A DNA stretch of 64,000 nt from the NCBI RefSeq assembly GCF_004798705.1, contig NZ_CP039290.1, positions 3,348,001 through 3,412,000 of the forward strand, written 5' to 3'. A model generated the notes under the pieces. The model saw only the letters and a program-made list of their open reading frames with translations, ran no database searches and was not told where the DNA came from. The DNA comes from Arthrobacter sp. PAMC25564 (GTDB lineage Bacteria > Actinomycetota > Actinomycetes > Actinomycetales > Micrococcaceae). Positions 1 to 8,916 of this stretch are shown here, piece by piece. Position numbers and translations under genes: made by a program. How positions within the stretch are numbered: position 1 is the first letter of the stretch; each line of letters begins with the position of its first letter.

Positions 1-151
1 CGGCCATGCCCCCGACGTCGAGGCCCTGGACCAGGAACAGCTTGCCGCCGACGACGAGCAGGAATACGAGCATAATGCCAAGGCCCAGGCGGAGCCGACG
101 CGTCGCGCTCGGCACGTTCGCCTTCCGGGCGTTGCCGGTCTTCTGCGCCAC
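1..151 (-). CDS. ftsI: Penicillin-binding protein FtsI (division transpeptidase), N-terminus only
   Basis: Only the first 50 codons lie in the window; the gene runs off its left edge. A GTG start follows an AAGGAAA ribosome site. The peptide has a short basic cytoplasmic tail rich in Lys and Arg, then one hydrophobic segment (about residues 25-43) that should be the membrane anchor, then the start of the periplasmic part. This is the usual N-terminal layout of the class B penicillin-binding protein that cross-links septal peptidoglycan. No catalytic motif is visible. The identification rests on this layout and on its place after mraZ, rsmH and ftsL in the dcw cluster, where FtsI is expected. 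Confidence 0.85.
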   Translation of the reverse strand, partial: MAQKTGNARKANVPSATRRLRLGLGIMLVFLLVVGGKLFLVQGLDVGGMA

Positions 152-193
152 GATGTTTCCTTGCTGTTTGCCTGGCTGGGGGTCAGTCCTGTC

Positions 194-892
194 CTAGTGT
201 CCCGGAACCTTTTGTGCGGGGGCCGGAACCGATCCCCCGTGCAGTTCGACGGCCGGCGGAGCCGGGGTAGCGGCGGCGGCCGGCGGAGCCGGGGTAGCGG
301 CGGCGGCCGGCGGAGCCGGGGTAGCGGCGGCGGGCGCCGCAGGTGCCGCGGCAACGCTTTCGGCGGGCTTGCGGTTAGCGAGCGGCTCATTGGCCGAGGC
401 GGGCGGCACCACAGTGAGCTGCCCGGCGACGGCCGGTGCGGCGATGACGGCGCCGGGGGCATCGCCCTTGACCGCGGGCTTGGCCTTGCCTGTGACGGTC
501 AGGGTGGACAGGTCGATCTGGCCCTTCGCGGTGGAAGCGACCATGCCCAGTTCCGTCGCCTTGGCCGCCAGGTTCTGCGGTGCGTCAAAGTTCTGCACCT
601 GCTGCGTCAGATCCTGGTTCTGCTTCGTCAGGGTGGATTGCTCGCCCCGCAGCTGTACCAGTTGGTACTGCGCCGAAGACACGGAGATGTTGAGCACCAA
701 CACCACCATCAGGGCAATCGCAAGGAGTCCGAAGCAGAGCACCACGAACGGGGCGCGGCGCTTGCGCGGAGCAGAGCGGACGAGCGAAAGCGGCGTGCGT
801 GCCTTCCGCGCCGGTCCGGGGGCCCGGCCGGGCAGGGCACGGGCGGTGGCGCCAGTGGAAACGGGGTATCTGTTGACAGCGGCAGTGCTCAT
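194..892 (-). CDS. ftsL: Cell division protein FtsL-like, with proline/alanine-rich C-terminal tail
   Basis: A 232-residue single-pass membrane protein. A basic N-terminal cytoplasmic part (about 1-46) precedes one membrane segment (about 47-69). A short predicted coiled coil follows (about 72-110), as expected for FtsL, which joins FtsB and FtsQ at the division site. The start overlaps the rsmH stop as ATGA, so the two are translationally coupled, and ftsI follows 42 bases downstream. The outer part ends in a low-complexity tail of Ala, Pro and Thr containing three identical nine-residue units encoded by a perfect 27-bp tandem repeat. FtsL diverges strongly, so position in the cluster is the main evidence. 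Confidence 0.8.
   Translation of the reverse strand: MSTAAVNRYPVSTGATARALPGRAPGPARKARTPLSLVRSAPRKRRAPFVVLCFGLLAIALMVVLVLNISVSSAQYQLVQLRGEQSTLTKQNQDLTQQVQNFDAPQNLAAKATELGMVASTAKGQIDLSTLTVTGKAKPAVKGDAPGAVIAAPAVAGQLTVVPPASANEPLANRKPAESVAAAPAAPAAATPAPPAAAATPAPPAAAATPAPPAVELHGGSVPAPAQKVPGH
251..331. repeat. Three perfect 27-bp tandem repeats inside ftsL
   Basis: Three identical, contiguous 27-base units (251-277, 278-304, 305-331) keep the ftsL frame and each encode ATPAPPAAA. Identity at every base, including third positions, points to recent expansion or slippage and makes copy number likely to vary between strains. Confidence 0.95.
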
Positions 893-1887
893 GCGGCTCT
901 CCTGGCTTTGATGCGTTCCACGGCGCGGAGCCTTGCGGAGGCGGCGCGTGGGTTCTCGGCGATTTCAGCGGGGGTCGGGACTTCGGTGCCCTTGGTCAGG
1001 GTCTTCAGTTCGGCTTTGTGTTCTTCCAGCTCCACAGGGAAGCCCAGCGGCGCGGAGGACTTCGAGCCGGCCTGGAAGAATCCCTTGACGATCTTGTCCT
1101 CCAGCGAGTGGTAGGACATCACGACGACGCGGCCGCCGGGGGCGATCGCGGCGATGGCTGCCGGGACGGCACGCTCCAGGACGTCGAGTTCCTCGTTGAC
1201 CTCGATCCGGAGCGCCTGGAAGGTGCGCTTCGCGGGGTGGCCGCCGGACTTGGCGGCGCCCGCGGGGACGACGTCGCGGATCTGCTCGACAAGTTCCCCC
1301 GTGGTGGTGAAGGGCTTCGCGGCGCGCGCCGTGACGATCCTGTTGGCGATGCGGCCCGCGAACTTCTCTTCGCCCCACTTCCGGATAATCCGGACGAGGT
1401 CCTCTTCGCTGTAGTTATTGACGACGTCGGCGGCGGTCTGGCCGCGGCCAGTGTCCATCCGCATGTCCAGGGGTGCGTCAAAGGAGTAAGCGAAGCCGCG
1501 GTCCCGCTCGTCGAGCTGCAGGGAGGATACCCCGAGGTCCATCAGGACTCCGTGGACTTCCGCGAATCCCAGGTCCTCAAGCACCTCCGGGATTTCGTCA
1601 TACACGGCGTGAACCAGGTCGATGCGGTCCGCGAACGGCAACAGCCGCTCCCCTGCCAGGGCCAGGGCTTCCTCGTCGCGGTCGATCCCGATCAGGTGAA
1701 GATCCGGAAAGCGCTCAAGCATGGCTTCGGCGTGGCCGCCCATGCCGAGGGTGGCGTCGATGACCACCGGCGTCTCGCCGCGGCTGCGGGCAACCTCGAA
1801 AGCAGGTGCCAACAAATTAATGCACCGGTCCTTGAGGACCGGTACATGCCGTTCGGACGTAGGCTTCGCTTGGTCGGGGTCCGTCAT
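889..1887 (-). CDS. rsmH: 16S rRNA m4C1402 N4-methyltransferase RsmH
   Basis: RsmH (MraW) uses S-adenosylmethionine to methylate the base N4 of C1402 in 16S rRNA and is a standard dcw-cluster gene. The protein begins with the family's HVPVLKDR motif. The glycine-rich SAM loop [11 protein letters not shown] is near residue 45, and the conserved segments [10 protein letters not shown] and SYHSLED appear further on. I chose the ATG at 1887 because an AAAGGA ribosome site lies about seven bases upstream; the frame stays open 50 codons further but that extension is not family-like. The resulting 332 residues is a normal length. Confidence 0.96.
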   Translation of the reverse strand: MTDPDQAKPTSERHVPVLKDRCINLLAPAFEVARSRGETPVVIDATLGMGGHAEAMLERFPDLHLIGIDRDEEALALAGERLLPFADRIDLVHAVYDEIPEVLEDLGFAEVHGVLMDLGVSSLQLDERDRGFAYSFDAPLDMRMDTGRGQTAADVVNNYSEEDLVRIIRKWGEEKFAGRIANRIVTARAAKPFTTTGELVEQIRDVVPAGAAKSGGHPAKRTFQALRIEVNEELDVLERAVPAAIAAIAPGGRVVVMSYHSLEDKIVKGFFQAGSKSSAPLGFPVELEEHKAELKTLTKGTEVPTPAEIAENPRAASARLRAVERIKARRAA

Positions 1888-2097
1888 GCCTGCGTCCTTT
1901 CGTTGTCCGGATCTTGCTGTGCTGGCTTCTTGTGGTGCTTTTACTGGTGTTGCTGGACTGTGTGCTTCTTGGTCGGGATCCCCATCCGCCCCTGACCTGC
2001 GTCCGCCTGGCTCCGGGGAAGTGAGCCAGGAAAACAAACGGACGGGCGGCTGGAGATCTCGATCAAGAATCGTATGGTGCGGCGGTCAGGTGGGGCT

Positions 2098-2526
2098 TCA
2101 GAGAATCCCCGGGATGGCGTCGTCGGTCTCCGAGAAGGCGGTTTCCTTTTCGGCCAGGTACTCATTCCAGGCCTGGGCGTCCCAGATCTCGGCGCGGGTT
2201 CCGGCGCCGATGACGGCCAGCTCCCTGCTAAGACCTGCGTATTCCCGGAGCGCCTGCGGAATCGTCACGCGCCCCTGCTTGTCAGGTACCTCGTCCGAGG
2301 CTCCAGAGAGGAAAACACGGATGTAATCACGCGCTTGCTTATTGGAGATTGGAGCCTCCCGCATCTGCTCGTGAACCCGCCCGAATTCCGCCTCACTGAA
2401 GACGTAGATGCAACGCTCCTGACCCCTTGTGAGAACCAGCCCGCTGGCAAGTTCCTCACGAAACTTCGCTGGGAGGATAATTCGACCTTTTTCGTCCAGA
2501 CGCGGCGAATGTGTGCCGAGAAACAC
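2098..2526 (-). CDS. mraZ: Transcriptional regulator MraZ
   Basis: MraZ (142 residues) is an AbrB/SpoVT-fold DNA-binding protein that forms rings and usually represses its own dcw promoter. Two copies of the MraZ half-domain are visible: the first near residues 8-30 with [14 protein letters not shown], the second near 80-100 with [14 protein letters not shown]. The start is GTG, preceded by GGTGGG. It is the first gene of the cluster, 210 bases upstream of rsmH. Three TGTGGAG repeats upstream are its likely operator. Confidence 0.96.
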   Translation of the reverse strand: MFLGTHSPRLDEKGRIILPAKFREELASGLVLTRGQERCIYVFSEAEFGRVHEQMREAPISNKQARDYIRVFLSGASDEVPDKQGRVTIPQALREYAGLSRELAVIGAGTRAEIWDAQAWNEYLAEKETAFSETDDAIPGIL

Positions 2527-2590
2527 GGCCCACCGCCCGTCTGTCCTAGGAAGCCCAACGTCCCCTGTGCTGCCACTACCCTCTTACGCC

Positions 2591-2622
2591 CTCCACATTA
2601 CTCCACATCCCTCCACAGTCAA
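2591..2622 (-). promoter_or_regulatory. mraZ promoter overlaid by three MraZ boxes
   Basis: Read on the minus strand, TGTGGAG occurs three times at exactly 10-bp intervals (plus-strand positions 2591-2597, 2601-2607, 2611-2617). This is the form of direct-repeat array MraZ is known to bind. A possible promoter overlaps it: -35 TTGACT (2617-2622), 16-bp spacer, -10 TAATGT (2595-2600). Binding would therefore cover the promoter, in line with autorepression of the cluster. The promoter hexamers are my reading; the repeat array is unambiguous. Confidence 0.85.
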
Positions 2623-2864
2623 CGAGGCGCGGGGGCTATTTGCCCAAATCCGTGGGAGGTGTGGGCCCGGCGTTTCCTGTCACCGCAGGGAAGCAGGGAT
2701 CGTGGGGCGCAGTGGAGGAAGTCTGGCCCGGAGTGGTCCGGAACCGGCCATGCCCGGCGGCCGGGAATGACGGGGCATGACGGCGCCGGCCGGTCCGCCG
2801 GTGCCGCGGCGGCCTGCAAGGGAGCGGGCTCAGTACGGGCCAGCCGGGTTACGCGGGGTTCAGG

Positions 2865-2900
2865 TTAAAAAAGTGGGAGACCCGTCGAAGCGGGTCTCCC
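2865..2900 (-). terminator. Rho-independent terminator of the DUF3040 gene
   Basis: A perfect 10-bp stem (2875-2884 with 2891-2900) closes a six-base loop and is followed on the minus strand by TTTTTT. It lies about 75 bases after the DUF3040 stop and insulates that gene from the dcw cluster. Confidence 0.9.
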
Positions 2901-2974
2901 AGCGGCCTCCCGGCGTGCCGGGTGGTGGAAAATGGAGGGCGGGGCGGATGCGGCCGCCGGACAGTCCGGAGCTG

Positions 2975-3346
2975 TCAGGATTCCCCGCGGTGCCTCTCGT
3001 CCCAACGCTGCTCGAGGTTGCTCATGAATGAGCTCCTGGGCTTGCCTGATTTCCGGCCGGCCTCGGCCCTGGACCTGCCGACCCCCGAACTGCGCATGGT
3101 GGCGAAATAGACGCCGGCGCCCATCACAACAAAGCCCAGCACCCCGACAACGATGATTTGGAGCGTCACGCCCACCAGCAGGAGCGCGATGCCGGCCAAG
3201 GCGGCAAGGACCCCGATGACCAGATGGCGGGTGGACCATGAACGACCCGCGACCGAGCCCATCGAGCTGGCGAACTTGGGGTCGTCCTCATTCAGCTGCT
3301 TCTCAAGTTGCTCCAGCAACTTCTGTTCGTGCTCCGAGAGCGGCAT
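2975..3346 (-). CDS. DUF3040 small membrane protein
   Basis: A 123-residue protein opening with the DUF3040 signature PLSEHEQKLLEQLEKQL. It has two hydrophobic segments (about residues 42-62 and 65-83) and a basic, Gly/Ser/Arg-rich tail. The family is common in actinobacteria, often just upstream of the dcw cluster as here (Rv2169c position), and its function is unknown. I prefer the ATG at 3346 to the GTG one codon upstream because AAGGAGG then sits at proper spacing. The gene is monocistronic with its own terminator. Confidence 0.88.
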   Translation of the reverse strand: MPLSEHEQKLLEQLEKQLNEDDPKFASSMGSVAGRSWSTRHLVIGVLAALAGIALLLVGVTLQIIVVGVLGFVVMGAGVYFATMRSSGVGRSRAEAGRKSGKPRSSFMSNLEQRWDERHRGES

Positions 3347-3690
3347 CACGACCTCCTTAAGTCGGCCAACGTCCAGACTTGACGTGACCTGTGCCTAAAC
3401 CCATAACGTCCGGGTTTCCCGAGTGGTTCCCATTCGCCGTCATTGATCGAAAAGGCGATTCCACCGTCCCGTACGGGTTGTTCAGCTGGCCACGCCGTAG
3501 TCCGAACGTTCGATCCAGTCGTTCTAAACCTACGTATAAATAAGGATAGTTTGTTGCGCCCTGTTCTGAAAGACGCTGTTGCTTCCTTCGCCCGTATCGG
3601 CTAGCGGGTCCCGGGCCCGCGGCCGCACCAGGGCCAGCACCATGGCCCGCGGCCGGGCCCCGGGTCCTGGAGACGGGCCTGGCCAAGGTC
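3347..3690. other. Gene-free gap between DUF3040 and dinB, with a very G+C-rich repeat patch
   Basis: No credible gene is visible in these 344 bases. The part next to DUF3040 must hold its promoter; A+T-rich bases near 3530-3550 are the best place for it. Around 3605-3665 is an extremely G+C-rich patch with an 11-bp direct repeat (3614-3624 and 3644-3654) and partial inverted symmetry. It could fold and end dinB transcription, but no T-run follows, so I do not call a terminator. Confidence 0.5.
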
Positions 3691-4965
3691 TCAGCCGGAG
3701 CTGCTGCCAGGGTCCAGGAGACGGGCCGGGAGCAGGGATTTGGTACCGAATTTTTGCGTGACCCGGTCCAGGGCCTGCTCCGCGGCGCGCCAGTTGTCGT
3801 CGCGGCGGTCAAGGCTGAGCTGCAGCGACGCCTGGGCTGCTTCCTCCAACTGTTCCGCCCGGATGCCTACAAGGCGCACGGTCATCGGCCGGTCCCCGAT
3901 GGACTGAAGAAGCTGCAAGGCCACCGCGTAGAGCAACTGTGCGCTGTCGATCGGAGTACCCACCGTGCGGCTGCGGGTTATGGTGGAAAAATCCGCGTAG
4001 CGCAGCTTCAGTGCCACCGTGCGGGCGTGCAGGCCCGCACCGCGGAGCCGTTCAGCCGTCCGGTGCGAAAGCCGGAGCAGCTCCCGGTGCAGGAGTGCTT
4101 CGTCGGCGGTGTCGACGGCGAAGGTCTCTTCAGCGCCGATGCTTTTTTCCAGCCGGACCGGTGTGACCGGCCGGGGGTCGATCCCCCACGACAGCCGGTA
4201 GACGTGCTCCCCCGAGGCTCCGAGAACCTTGCGGAGGGAAGGCAGGGGTGAGGCAGCGACGTCGGCGACCGTCCGGATCCCCATCCGGGACAGCACCTCC
4301 ACAGTCTTGGCGCCCACGCCCCACAGTGCGCTGACCGGAAGGCTGTGCAGGTACGGCACGGTCTCATCCGGCCCGATCAGGAGCAGGCCATCCGGCTTGC
4401 ACCGGGTGGACGCGATCTTGGCGACGAACTTGCTGGCCGCGATCCCCACCGATGCCGTGATGCCCAGTTCGCGCTGGACCTGGCTGCGGATAAGCTCCCC
4501 GATCACCCGGGGCGGGCCGAGCCGCCGGATAGCTCCCCCGACGTCGAGGAACGCCTCATCGACGCTCAGCGGCTCGACGAGCTCGGTGATGGAGCCGAAG
4601 ATGGCCATGATCTGGCCGGACACTTCGTAGTAGAGCTTGTGGCGGGGCTCGATGATGACGGCCGCGGGGCACATCCGGGCGGCCACCACCATGGGCATCG
4701 CGGATTTGACGCCGAAAGAACGCGCCTCGTAGGAGGCGGAAAGTACCACCGAACGGTCCGCAGGGTAGCCCACAATGACGGGCCTGCCCCTCAGCTCCGG
4801 GCGGCTCCGCAGTTCCACGGAGACGAAGAAGGCGTCCATGTCCACGTGCATGATGCTGCTCCGCCGGAGCTCCCGGAGCCGTGCTTCGCTGTCCCGCTCG
4901 ATTCCTTGTCCAGCCCTCTGACTATGTGCTGCTGTATTTGCTGCTTTAACTTCGTCCGGCCCCAC
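3691..4965 (-). CDS. dinB: DNA polymerase IV (Y-family translesion polymerase)
   Basis: A 424-residue Y-family polymerase that copies past damaged template bases. The first catalytic motif is MHVDMDAFFVSVE near residue 39 and the second is SVDEAFLDV near residue 137, together giving the metal-binding acidic residues. A helix-hairpin-helix segment with GVGAKTVE follows near 205, then the little-finger domain. The GTG start lacks a clear ribosome site, but TAAGAT lies only seven bases upstream, so the mRNA may be leaderless. No clear LexA box is visible. Confidence 0.95.
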   Translation of the reverse strand: MGPDEVKAANTAAHSQRAGQGIERDSEARLRELRRSSIMHVDMDAFFVSVELRSRPELRGRPVIVGYPADRSVVLSASYEARSFGVKSAMPMVVAARMCPAAVIIEPRHKLYYEVSGQIMAIFGSITELVEPLSVDEAFLDVGGAIRRLGPPRVIGELIRSQVQRELGITASVGIAASKFVAKIASTRCKPDGLLLIGPDETVPYLHSLPVSALWGVGAKTVEVLSRMGIRTVADVAASPLPSLRKVLGASGEHVYRLSWGIDPRPVTPVRLEKSIGAEETFAVDTADEALLHRELLRLSHRTAERLRGAGLHARTVALKLRYADFSTITRSRTVGTPIDSAQLLYAVALQLLQSIGDRPMTVRLVGIRAEQLEEAAQASLQLSLDRRDDNWRAAEQALDRVTQKFGTKSLLPARLLDPGSSSG

Positions 4966-5040
4966 GACTGCAATCTTATGCCCAGGGACTGACTAAACTG
5001 GAGGCTGGATCCGGCGTCGACACCATGGAGGAACGTCCCT

Positions 5041-5574
5041 GTGAAGGTTTTTGGAGAGCGCAAACGTGCTGGAGCCGCCGTGATGGCGGCCGGCGCGCTA
5101 CTGGCCCTGGCCGCATGCACGCCCGCCGCCCCCGGGACTTCCTCCTCGGCATCCTCGTCGGTGGCGGCCGCACCCTCCACCGCGGAGGCCGCCACCACGG
5201 CGCCTCCCAGCCCCTCCGCGGAGCCTGGCACCTCCGCCACGGTGGGCGCCGTCGTCTCCGGTTTCCCGCAGAAGCTCCTGCCACTGATGCCCGGCGCCAA
5301 GGTGGTTTCGAGCAGCTTTGACAAGACCACGGTGCCTGCAACCGTGGCCCTGGTGGGCAGCATCGCATCGCCGGCGGCCGCGGTCCTCGCCTTCTACACG
5401 ACAGAACTTGAGGCCCAGGGCTTCAAGGCCGTCCCCGGAGAAACCGTGGGCACCGTGCCGTCCAAGGATTTCCTCCGCGGTGACAACGAGACTGTGAACA
5501 TTGCCGTCATGGAGGCTTCCGGGGTGTCCACCTTCACCATCGGCGCGAACGTCGCCGCCGAGTCGGTCAAGTGA
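5041..5574 (+). CDS. Predicted secreted lipoprotein, unknown function
   Basis: A 177-residue protein with a basic N-terminus, a hydrophobic core and the lipobox LAAC (Cys 26), so probably lipid-anchored outside the membrane. A Ser/Ala/Thr/Pro-rich linker (about 27-70) leads to a compact domain of about 105 residues that I do not recognise. The GTG start follows GGAGGAAC at good spacing. Its stop overlaps the start of the polyprenyl synthase gene, so the two are coupled. An extended -10, TGACTAAACT at 4990-4999, may be its promoter. Confidence 0.8.
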   Translation: MKVFGERKRAGAAVMAAGALLALAACTPAAPGTSSSASSSVAAAPSTAEAATTAPPSPSAEPGTSATVGAVVSGFPQKLLPLMPGAKVVSSSFDKTTVPATVALVGSIASPAAAVLAFYTTELEAQGFKAVPGETVGTVPSKDFLRGDNETVNIAVMEASGVSTFTIGANVAAESVK

Positions 5575-6665
5575 CCCTCGCGGAACAGCTGCGCCTGGAG
5601 CAGACGGCCTACGTGGCCGCCGTCGCCGGCAAGCTCACCGACTTCCTGACCGGCCGCCAGGCCATCATGTCCTCAATCTCCCAGGACATCGATCCGCTGA
5701 TGGGATCCATCTCGAACCTCGTGACGGGGGGAAAGCGGCTTCGGGCACTCATGTGCTACTGGGGCTGGCGCGGCGCGGGCGGGGAGGCCGGGGCCTGCGA
5801 GATCGTCACGGCAGGCTCTGCGCTGGAACTCTTCCAGGCGGCGGCCCTCATCCACGACGACATCATCGACCGCTCGGACACCCGCCGGGGCGGTCCCAGC
5901 GTGCACCGGCGCTTCAGTGAGCTGCACCAGACCCAGGGCTGGGCACTGGACAGTGAGCGGTTCGGCCATGCGGCCGCCATCCTGACGGGTGATCTTTGCC
6001 TGTCTTTCAGCGAGGAATCCTTCACGGAAATCGGACACCGGGCCGCGTCCGGCAGCCAGGCCAGGCACATCTTCAACCTGATGCGGGCGGAAGTCATGGC
6101 CGGCCAGTACCTCGACATCCTCGAAGAGGTCGCCGGGCCGATGCGGGACCCGGCAGGTGCCGTCAGCCGCGCCCAGTCCATCATCCGTTTCAAGTCGGCC
6201 AAGTACTCCACCGAGCACCCGCTGGCGCTTGGCGGCGCACTGGCCGGTGCGCCCGAAGAGTTGCTGCGCGGCTATTCGGCCTTTGCACTGCCCCTCGGTG
6301 AGGCGTTCCAGTTGCGTGACGATGTGCTGGGCGTCTTCGGCGATCCCGTCACCACCGGGAAGCCTGCCGGGGACGACCTGCGCGAAGGCAAGCGGACGGT
6401 CCTGGTTGCCTTCGCCCTGGACCAGGCCTCACCGGCCGAATCAGCGTTCATCGACGCCAAGCTGGGCAGCCCGGAGCTCAGCGGCACCGATGTCGAGGAG
6501 ATCCGGCGCATCATCGTGGACTGCGGCGCGCTCCAGGCCACGGAAGTACTCATCGAGGAGTTCGGGAGGGCGGCCTTCGACGCCCTGGACGTCCTGCCAC
6601 TGGAGGAACTGCCCAAGACGGCCCTCCGCAGGCTCGCCGAGGCCACCGTCAGCCGCGCCGCCTGA
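5571..6665 (+). CDS. Polyprenyl (geranylgeranyl-type) diphosphate synthase
   Basis: A trans-prenyltransferase of 364 residues that condenses isopentenyl diphosphate onto an allylic diphosphate. Both Mg-binding aspartate-rich motifs are visible: DDIIDRSDTRRG near residue 94, and RDDVLGVFGD near 250, followed by GKPAGDDLREGKRT. Chain length cannot be told from the sequence. The gene matches the idsA2 position in the mycobacterial order. The GTG start overlaps the preceding lipoprotein stop. A strong hairpin follows. Confidence 0.9.
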   Translation: MTLAEQLRLEQTAYVAAVAGKLTDFLTGRQAIMSSISQDIDPLMGSISNLVTGGKRLRALMCYWGWRGAGGEAGACEIVTAGSALELFQAAALIHDDIIDRSDTRRGGPSVHRRFSELHQTQGWALDSERFGHAAAILTGDLCLSFSEESFTEIGHRAASGSQARHIFNLMRAEVMAGQYLDILEEVAGPMRDPAGAVSRAQSIIRFKSAKYSTEHPLALGGALAGAPEELLRGYSAFALPLGEAFQLRDDVLGVFGDPVTTGKPAGDDLREGKRTVLVAFALDQASPAESAFIDAKLGSPELSGTDVEEIRRIIVDCGALQATEVLIEEFGRAAFDALDVLPLEELPKTALRRLAEATVSRAA

Positions 6666-6680
6666 GAAGAGCCGGATACG

Positions 6681-6725
6681 CCGCCGGGCCGCGCACATTG
6701 TTAATTGCTGTGCGCGGCCCGGCGG
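6681..6725. terminator. Bidirectional hairpin terminator between convergent genes
   Basis: A perfect 17-bp stem (6681-6697 with 6709-6725) with an 11-base A+T-rich loop. It lies between the polyprenyl synthase gene on plus and the Rv2175c-like gene on minus. T-runs are weak (AAAAG follows on plus), so it is called on stem strength and convergence. Confidence 0.8.
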
Positions 6726-6755
6726 AAAAGCTGGGGAAATACTATTCGGGATGTT

Positions 6756-7109
6756 TTACCAGGCCAGGGACTGTGCCCGGCGCCGGATTTCCGTTTTGCG
6801 TCCTTCACGGAGGGCGTCAATCGGGCGGCCACGCAGGGATTCATCCGGCGTAAACAACCAGGTGATGAGTTCCTCATCCGAATAGCCGGCGTCCGAGAGA
6901 ACAATAATCGTCCCCTTCAGGCTCTCCACGGCGTGATCGTCCTGGATAAAAGCCGCAGGCACGCATCGAATGCGCCGGTCGCCAACCCGCAATGCAGCCA
7001 GCGCGCGTTCATCGAGGAGCGCATGAACCTTGGTAATTGAAACGTTCAGAAGCTGTGCAACATCGGGCAGGGGCAGCCATTCGCCCACAAGGCTTTCTAC
7101 ATTACTCAC
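6756..7109 (-). CDS. Rv2175c-family DNA-binding protein (probable Ser/Thr kinase substrate)
   Basis: A 117-residue protein resembling mycobacterial Rv2175c. It has an N-terminal winged helix-turn-helix (about 10-55, containing LPDVAQLLNVSITKVHALL) and a C-terminal helical domain with SDEELITWLFTPDESL. In M. tuberculosis the homologue binds DNA and is phosphorylated by the neighbouring kinase PknL, which abolishes binding. A PknL-like PASTA kinase lies 1.8 kb away here, with a transglycosylase gene between. The start is GTG. A shared role is inference from homology and position. Confidence 0.87.
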   Translation of the reverse strand: MSNVESLVGEWLPLPDVAQLLNVSITKVHALLDERALAALRVGDRRIRCVPAAFIQDDHAVESLKGTIIVLSDAGYSDEELITWLFTPDESLRGRPIDALREGRKTEIRRRAQSLAW

Positions 7110-7396
7110 GGATCAAGATTGCCATGGCTGGGGCCCCCACGCCTAGTCGGGTCCGGCCCGATAAACCACCGCTGCCGCCCGACGGGTCCCGACCCGGCCG
7201 GACACACCGACTGACACCCGCACTGACACTCCGTGAACTGGTGTTTGCGGAATGTCAGACGGTTCTTGTGCTAATTGCCGATTCATGAGAGATTCACAGG
7301 GATCATATTAGTAACAGCAATAACTTCAGTCCCACTGATACCACCAGTAACACCGGCCTGACCGCAGCGTTCGCCGCTGAGAAGAGGATCTTTCCC

Positions 7397-8797
7397 ATGA
7401 CGACGTCACGTTCGCCAAAGCCCAACCCGAGGCCCACCCTGCCGGTGATTGCCGCGACGACCGCTGCTCTTCCCGCCGTCGTACTTTCCTCTTTGGCGCT
7501 GGCCCAGCCGGCGGCAGCCGAGTCCGGTGCGCGCGCCATTCCGGTGACCCTGGCGGCGGCCATGCGCGCGCAGGTCCAGGCTGAAACCGGAAGGCCGCTG
7601 AGGGCCGCGGTGATCCCGGCCGCGGCCGTCCCGGCGGCCATCCCGGCGGCCTTCAAGCCGGCCCTGGCCCCGGCCCCGGCGGAGTACGTCATCGCCCGCG
7701 GCGACACGATCAGCGGTATTGCTGGCAAGTTCGGCCTGGACACGTACGAGATCCTGAAGCTGAACAACCTTCAGGCCAACACCATCATTTACCCCGGGCA
7801 GAAGATCAGGCTCAACGGCCCGGCAGCAGCTCCGGCCGCCCAGCCGGCCCCGGCAGCAGCCCCGGCCGCCGCCGCCGGCGGCAGCGTCTACACCGTGAAG
7901 TCCGGGGACACGCTCAGCGCCATCGCAGCCCGCAACGGCGTCGGGCTCTCCGAGGTCCTCGGCTGGAACGGGCTCAATATGGGGTCCATCATCTACCCGG
8001 GCCAGAAGATCAAGATCGGCGCCGGCTCAGCCGCTCCCGCCCCGTCAGCGCCTGCCCCGGCCGTTCCCGCCCCGGCGGCTCCCGCGGCCGCTCCCGCCCC
8101 GGCCCCCGCGACCTCCGGCTCCTACACGATCAAATCCGGCGACACCCTCTCGGGCATTGCGGCCCGAAACAGTGTCAGGCTCTCCGATGTCCTCTCCGCC
8201 AATCAGCTCACGATGAGCAGCATCATCTACCCCGGGCAGAAGCTGGTCATCCCCGGCACCGGCACCTCCCTCGCGCCGGCTTCCAGCCAGCCCGCAGCCA
8301 CGGTGACGCCGCTTGTTCCGAGCACGTTCCTTGGGTTCAGCTACCCGGCGGCCGTGGTCAGCTCGGCCAATGAGAACAAGGCCCTGCTCAACGCCTCGCC
8401 GGTCCCGAGCCGCGAGCAGATGAAGTCGATCGTTGCAGACACAGCACGCCGGATGGGCGTCGATCCGTCCCTGGCGTTGGCCTTCGCCCTGCAGGAATCC
8501 GGCTTCGACCAGCGCGCGGTATCCCCGGCCAACGCCATCGGCACCATGCAGGTCATCCCGTCCTCGGGCCAGTGGGCCTCGGATCTCGTGGGCCGCACGC
8601 TGAATCTCCTGGACCCCTATGACAACGCGACGGCCGGCGTCGCCATTATCCGCCAGCTGGTCCTGACCAGCAAGGACGTGGACACCGCCATTGCGGGCTA
8701 TTACCAGGGCCAGTACTCCGTCAGCAAGTACGGGATGTACGACGACACCAAGCAGTACGTCGCCTCCATCAAGGCCAACAAACTGAAGTTCGGCTAA
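7397..8797 (+). CDS. Secreted LysM peptidoglycan-binding lytic transglycosylase
   Basis: A 466-residue exported cell-wall enzyme. After a signal peptide (about 1-40) come three LysM modules (about 95-138, 154-198 and 230-276), each with a GDT-x-S/G-I-A core and a IIYPGQK end, joined by Ala/Pro-rich linkers. The C-terminal domain (about 330-466) is SLT-like: QESGFD supplies the catalytic Glu, followed by GTMQVIPSSG and the YYQGQYSV segment. It should cleave glycan strands by muramidase-type chemistry. AGAGGA precedes the ATG. A terminator separates it from the PASTA kinase downstream, so they are separate units. Confidence 0.93.
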   Translation: MTTSRSPKPNPRPTLPVIAATTAALPAVVLSSLALAQPAAAESGARAIPVTLAAAMRAQVQAETGRPLRAAVIPAAAVPAAIPAAFKPALAPAPAEYVIARGDTISGIAGKFGLDTYEILKLNNLQANTIIYPGQKIRLNGPAAAPAAQPAPAAAPAAAAGGSVYTVKSGDTLSAIAARNGVGLSEVLGWNGLNMGSIIYPGQKIKIGAGSAAPAPSAPAPAVPAPAAPAAAPAPAPATSGSYTIKSGDTLSGIAARNSVRLSDVLSANQLTMSSIIYPGQKLVIPGTGTSLAPASSQPAATVTPLVPSTFLGFSYPAAVVSSANENKALLNASPVPSREQMKSIVADTARRMGVDPSLALAFALQESGFDQRAVSPANAIGTMQVIPSSGQWASDLVGRTLNLLDPYDNATAGVAIIRQLVLTSKDVDTAIAGYYQGQYSVSKYGMYDDTKQYVASIKANKLKFG

Positions 8798-8858
8798 GGC
8801 GCAAGGGCACGGCGGCTGACCTGAGACGCACCCGCTGAACGCCCTGAACCTCAGGCTG

Positions 8859-8893
8859 CGGGCCCGGATCGTATGTCGATCCGGGCCCGTTTT
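8859..8893 (+). terminator. Rho-independent terminator of the LysM transglycosylase gene
   Basis: A perfect 13-bp stem (8859-8871 with 8877-8889), five-base loop, then TTTT. It ends only 24 bases before the kinase start codon. Confidence 0.9.
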
Positions 8894-8916
8894 CGCGCAG
8901 CGACTAGGATTGTACG

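Noticed and set aside
3490-3505. LexA-like GAACGTTC palindrome near dinB and DUF3040
   Set aside because: An SOS box of this lineage needs four bases between GAAC and GTTC; here there is no spacer, and the site lies after dinB, not before it.
7110-7396. Cyclic di-AMP (ydaO) riboswitch upstream of the LysM transglycosylase
   Set aside because: This class often precedes actinobacterial wall hydrolases, but I could not find its conserved core here.
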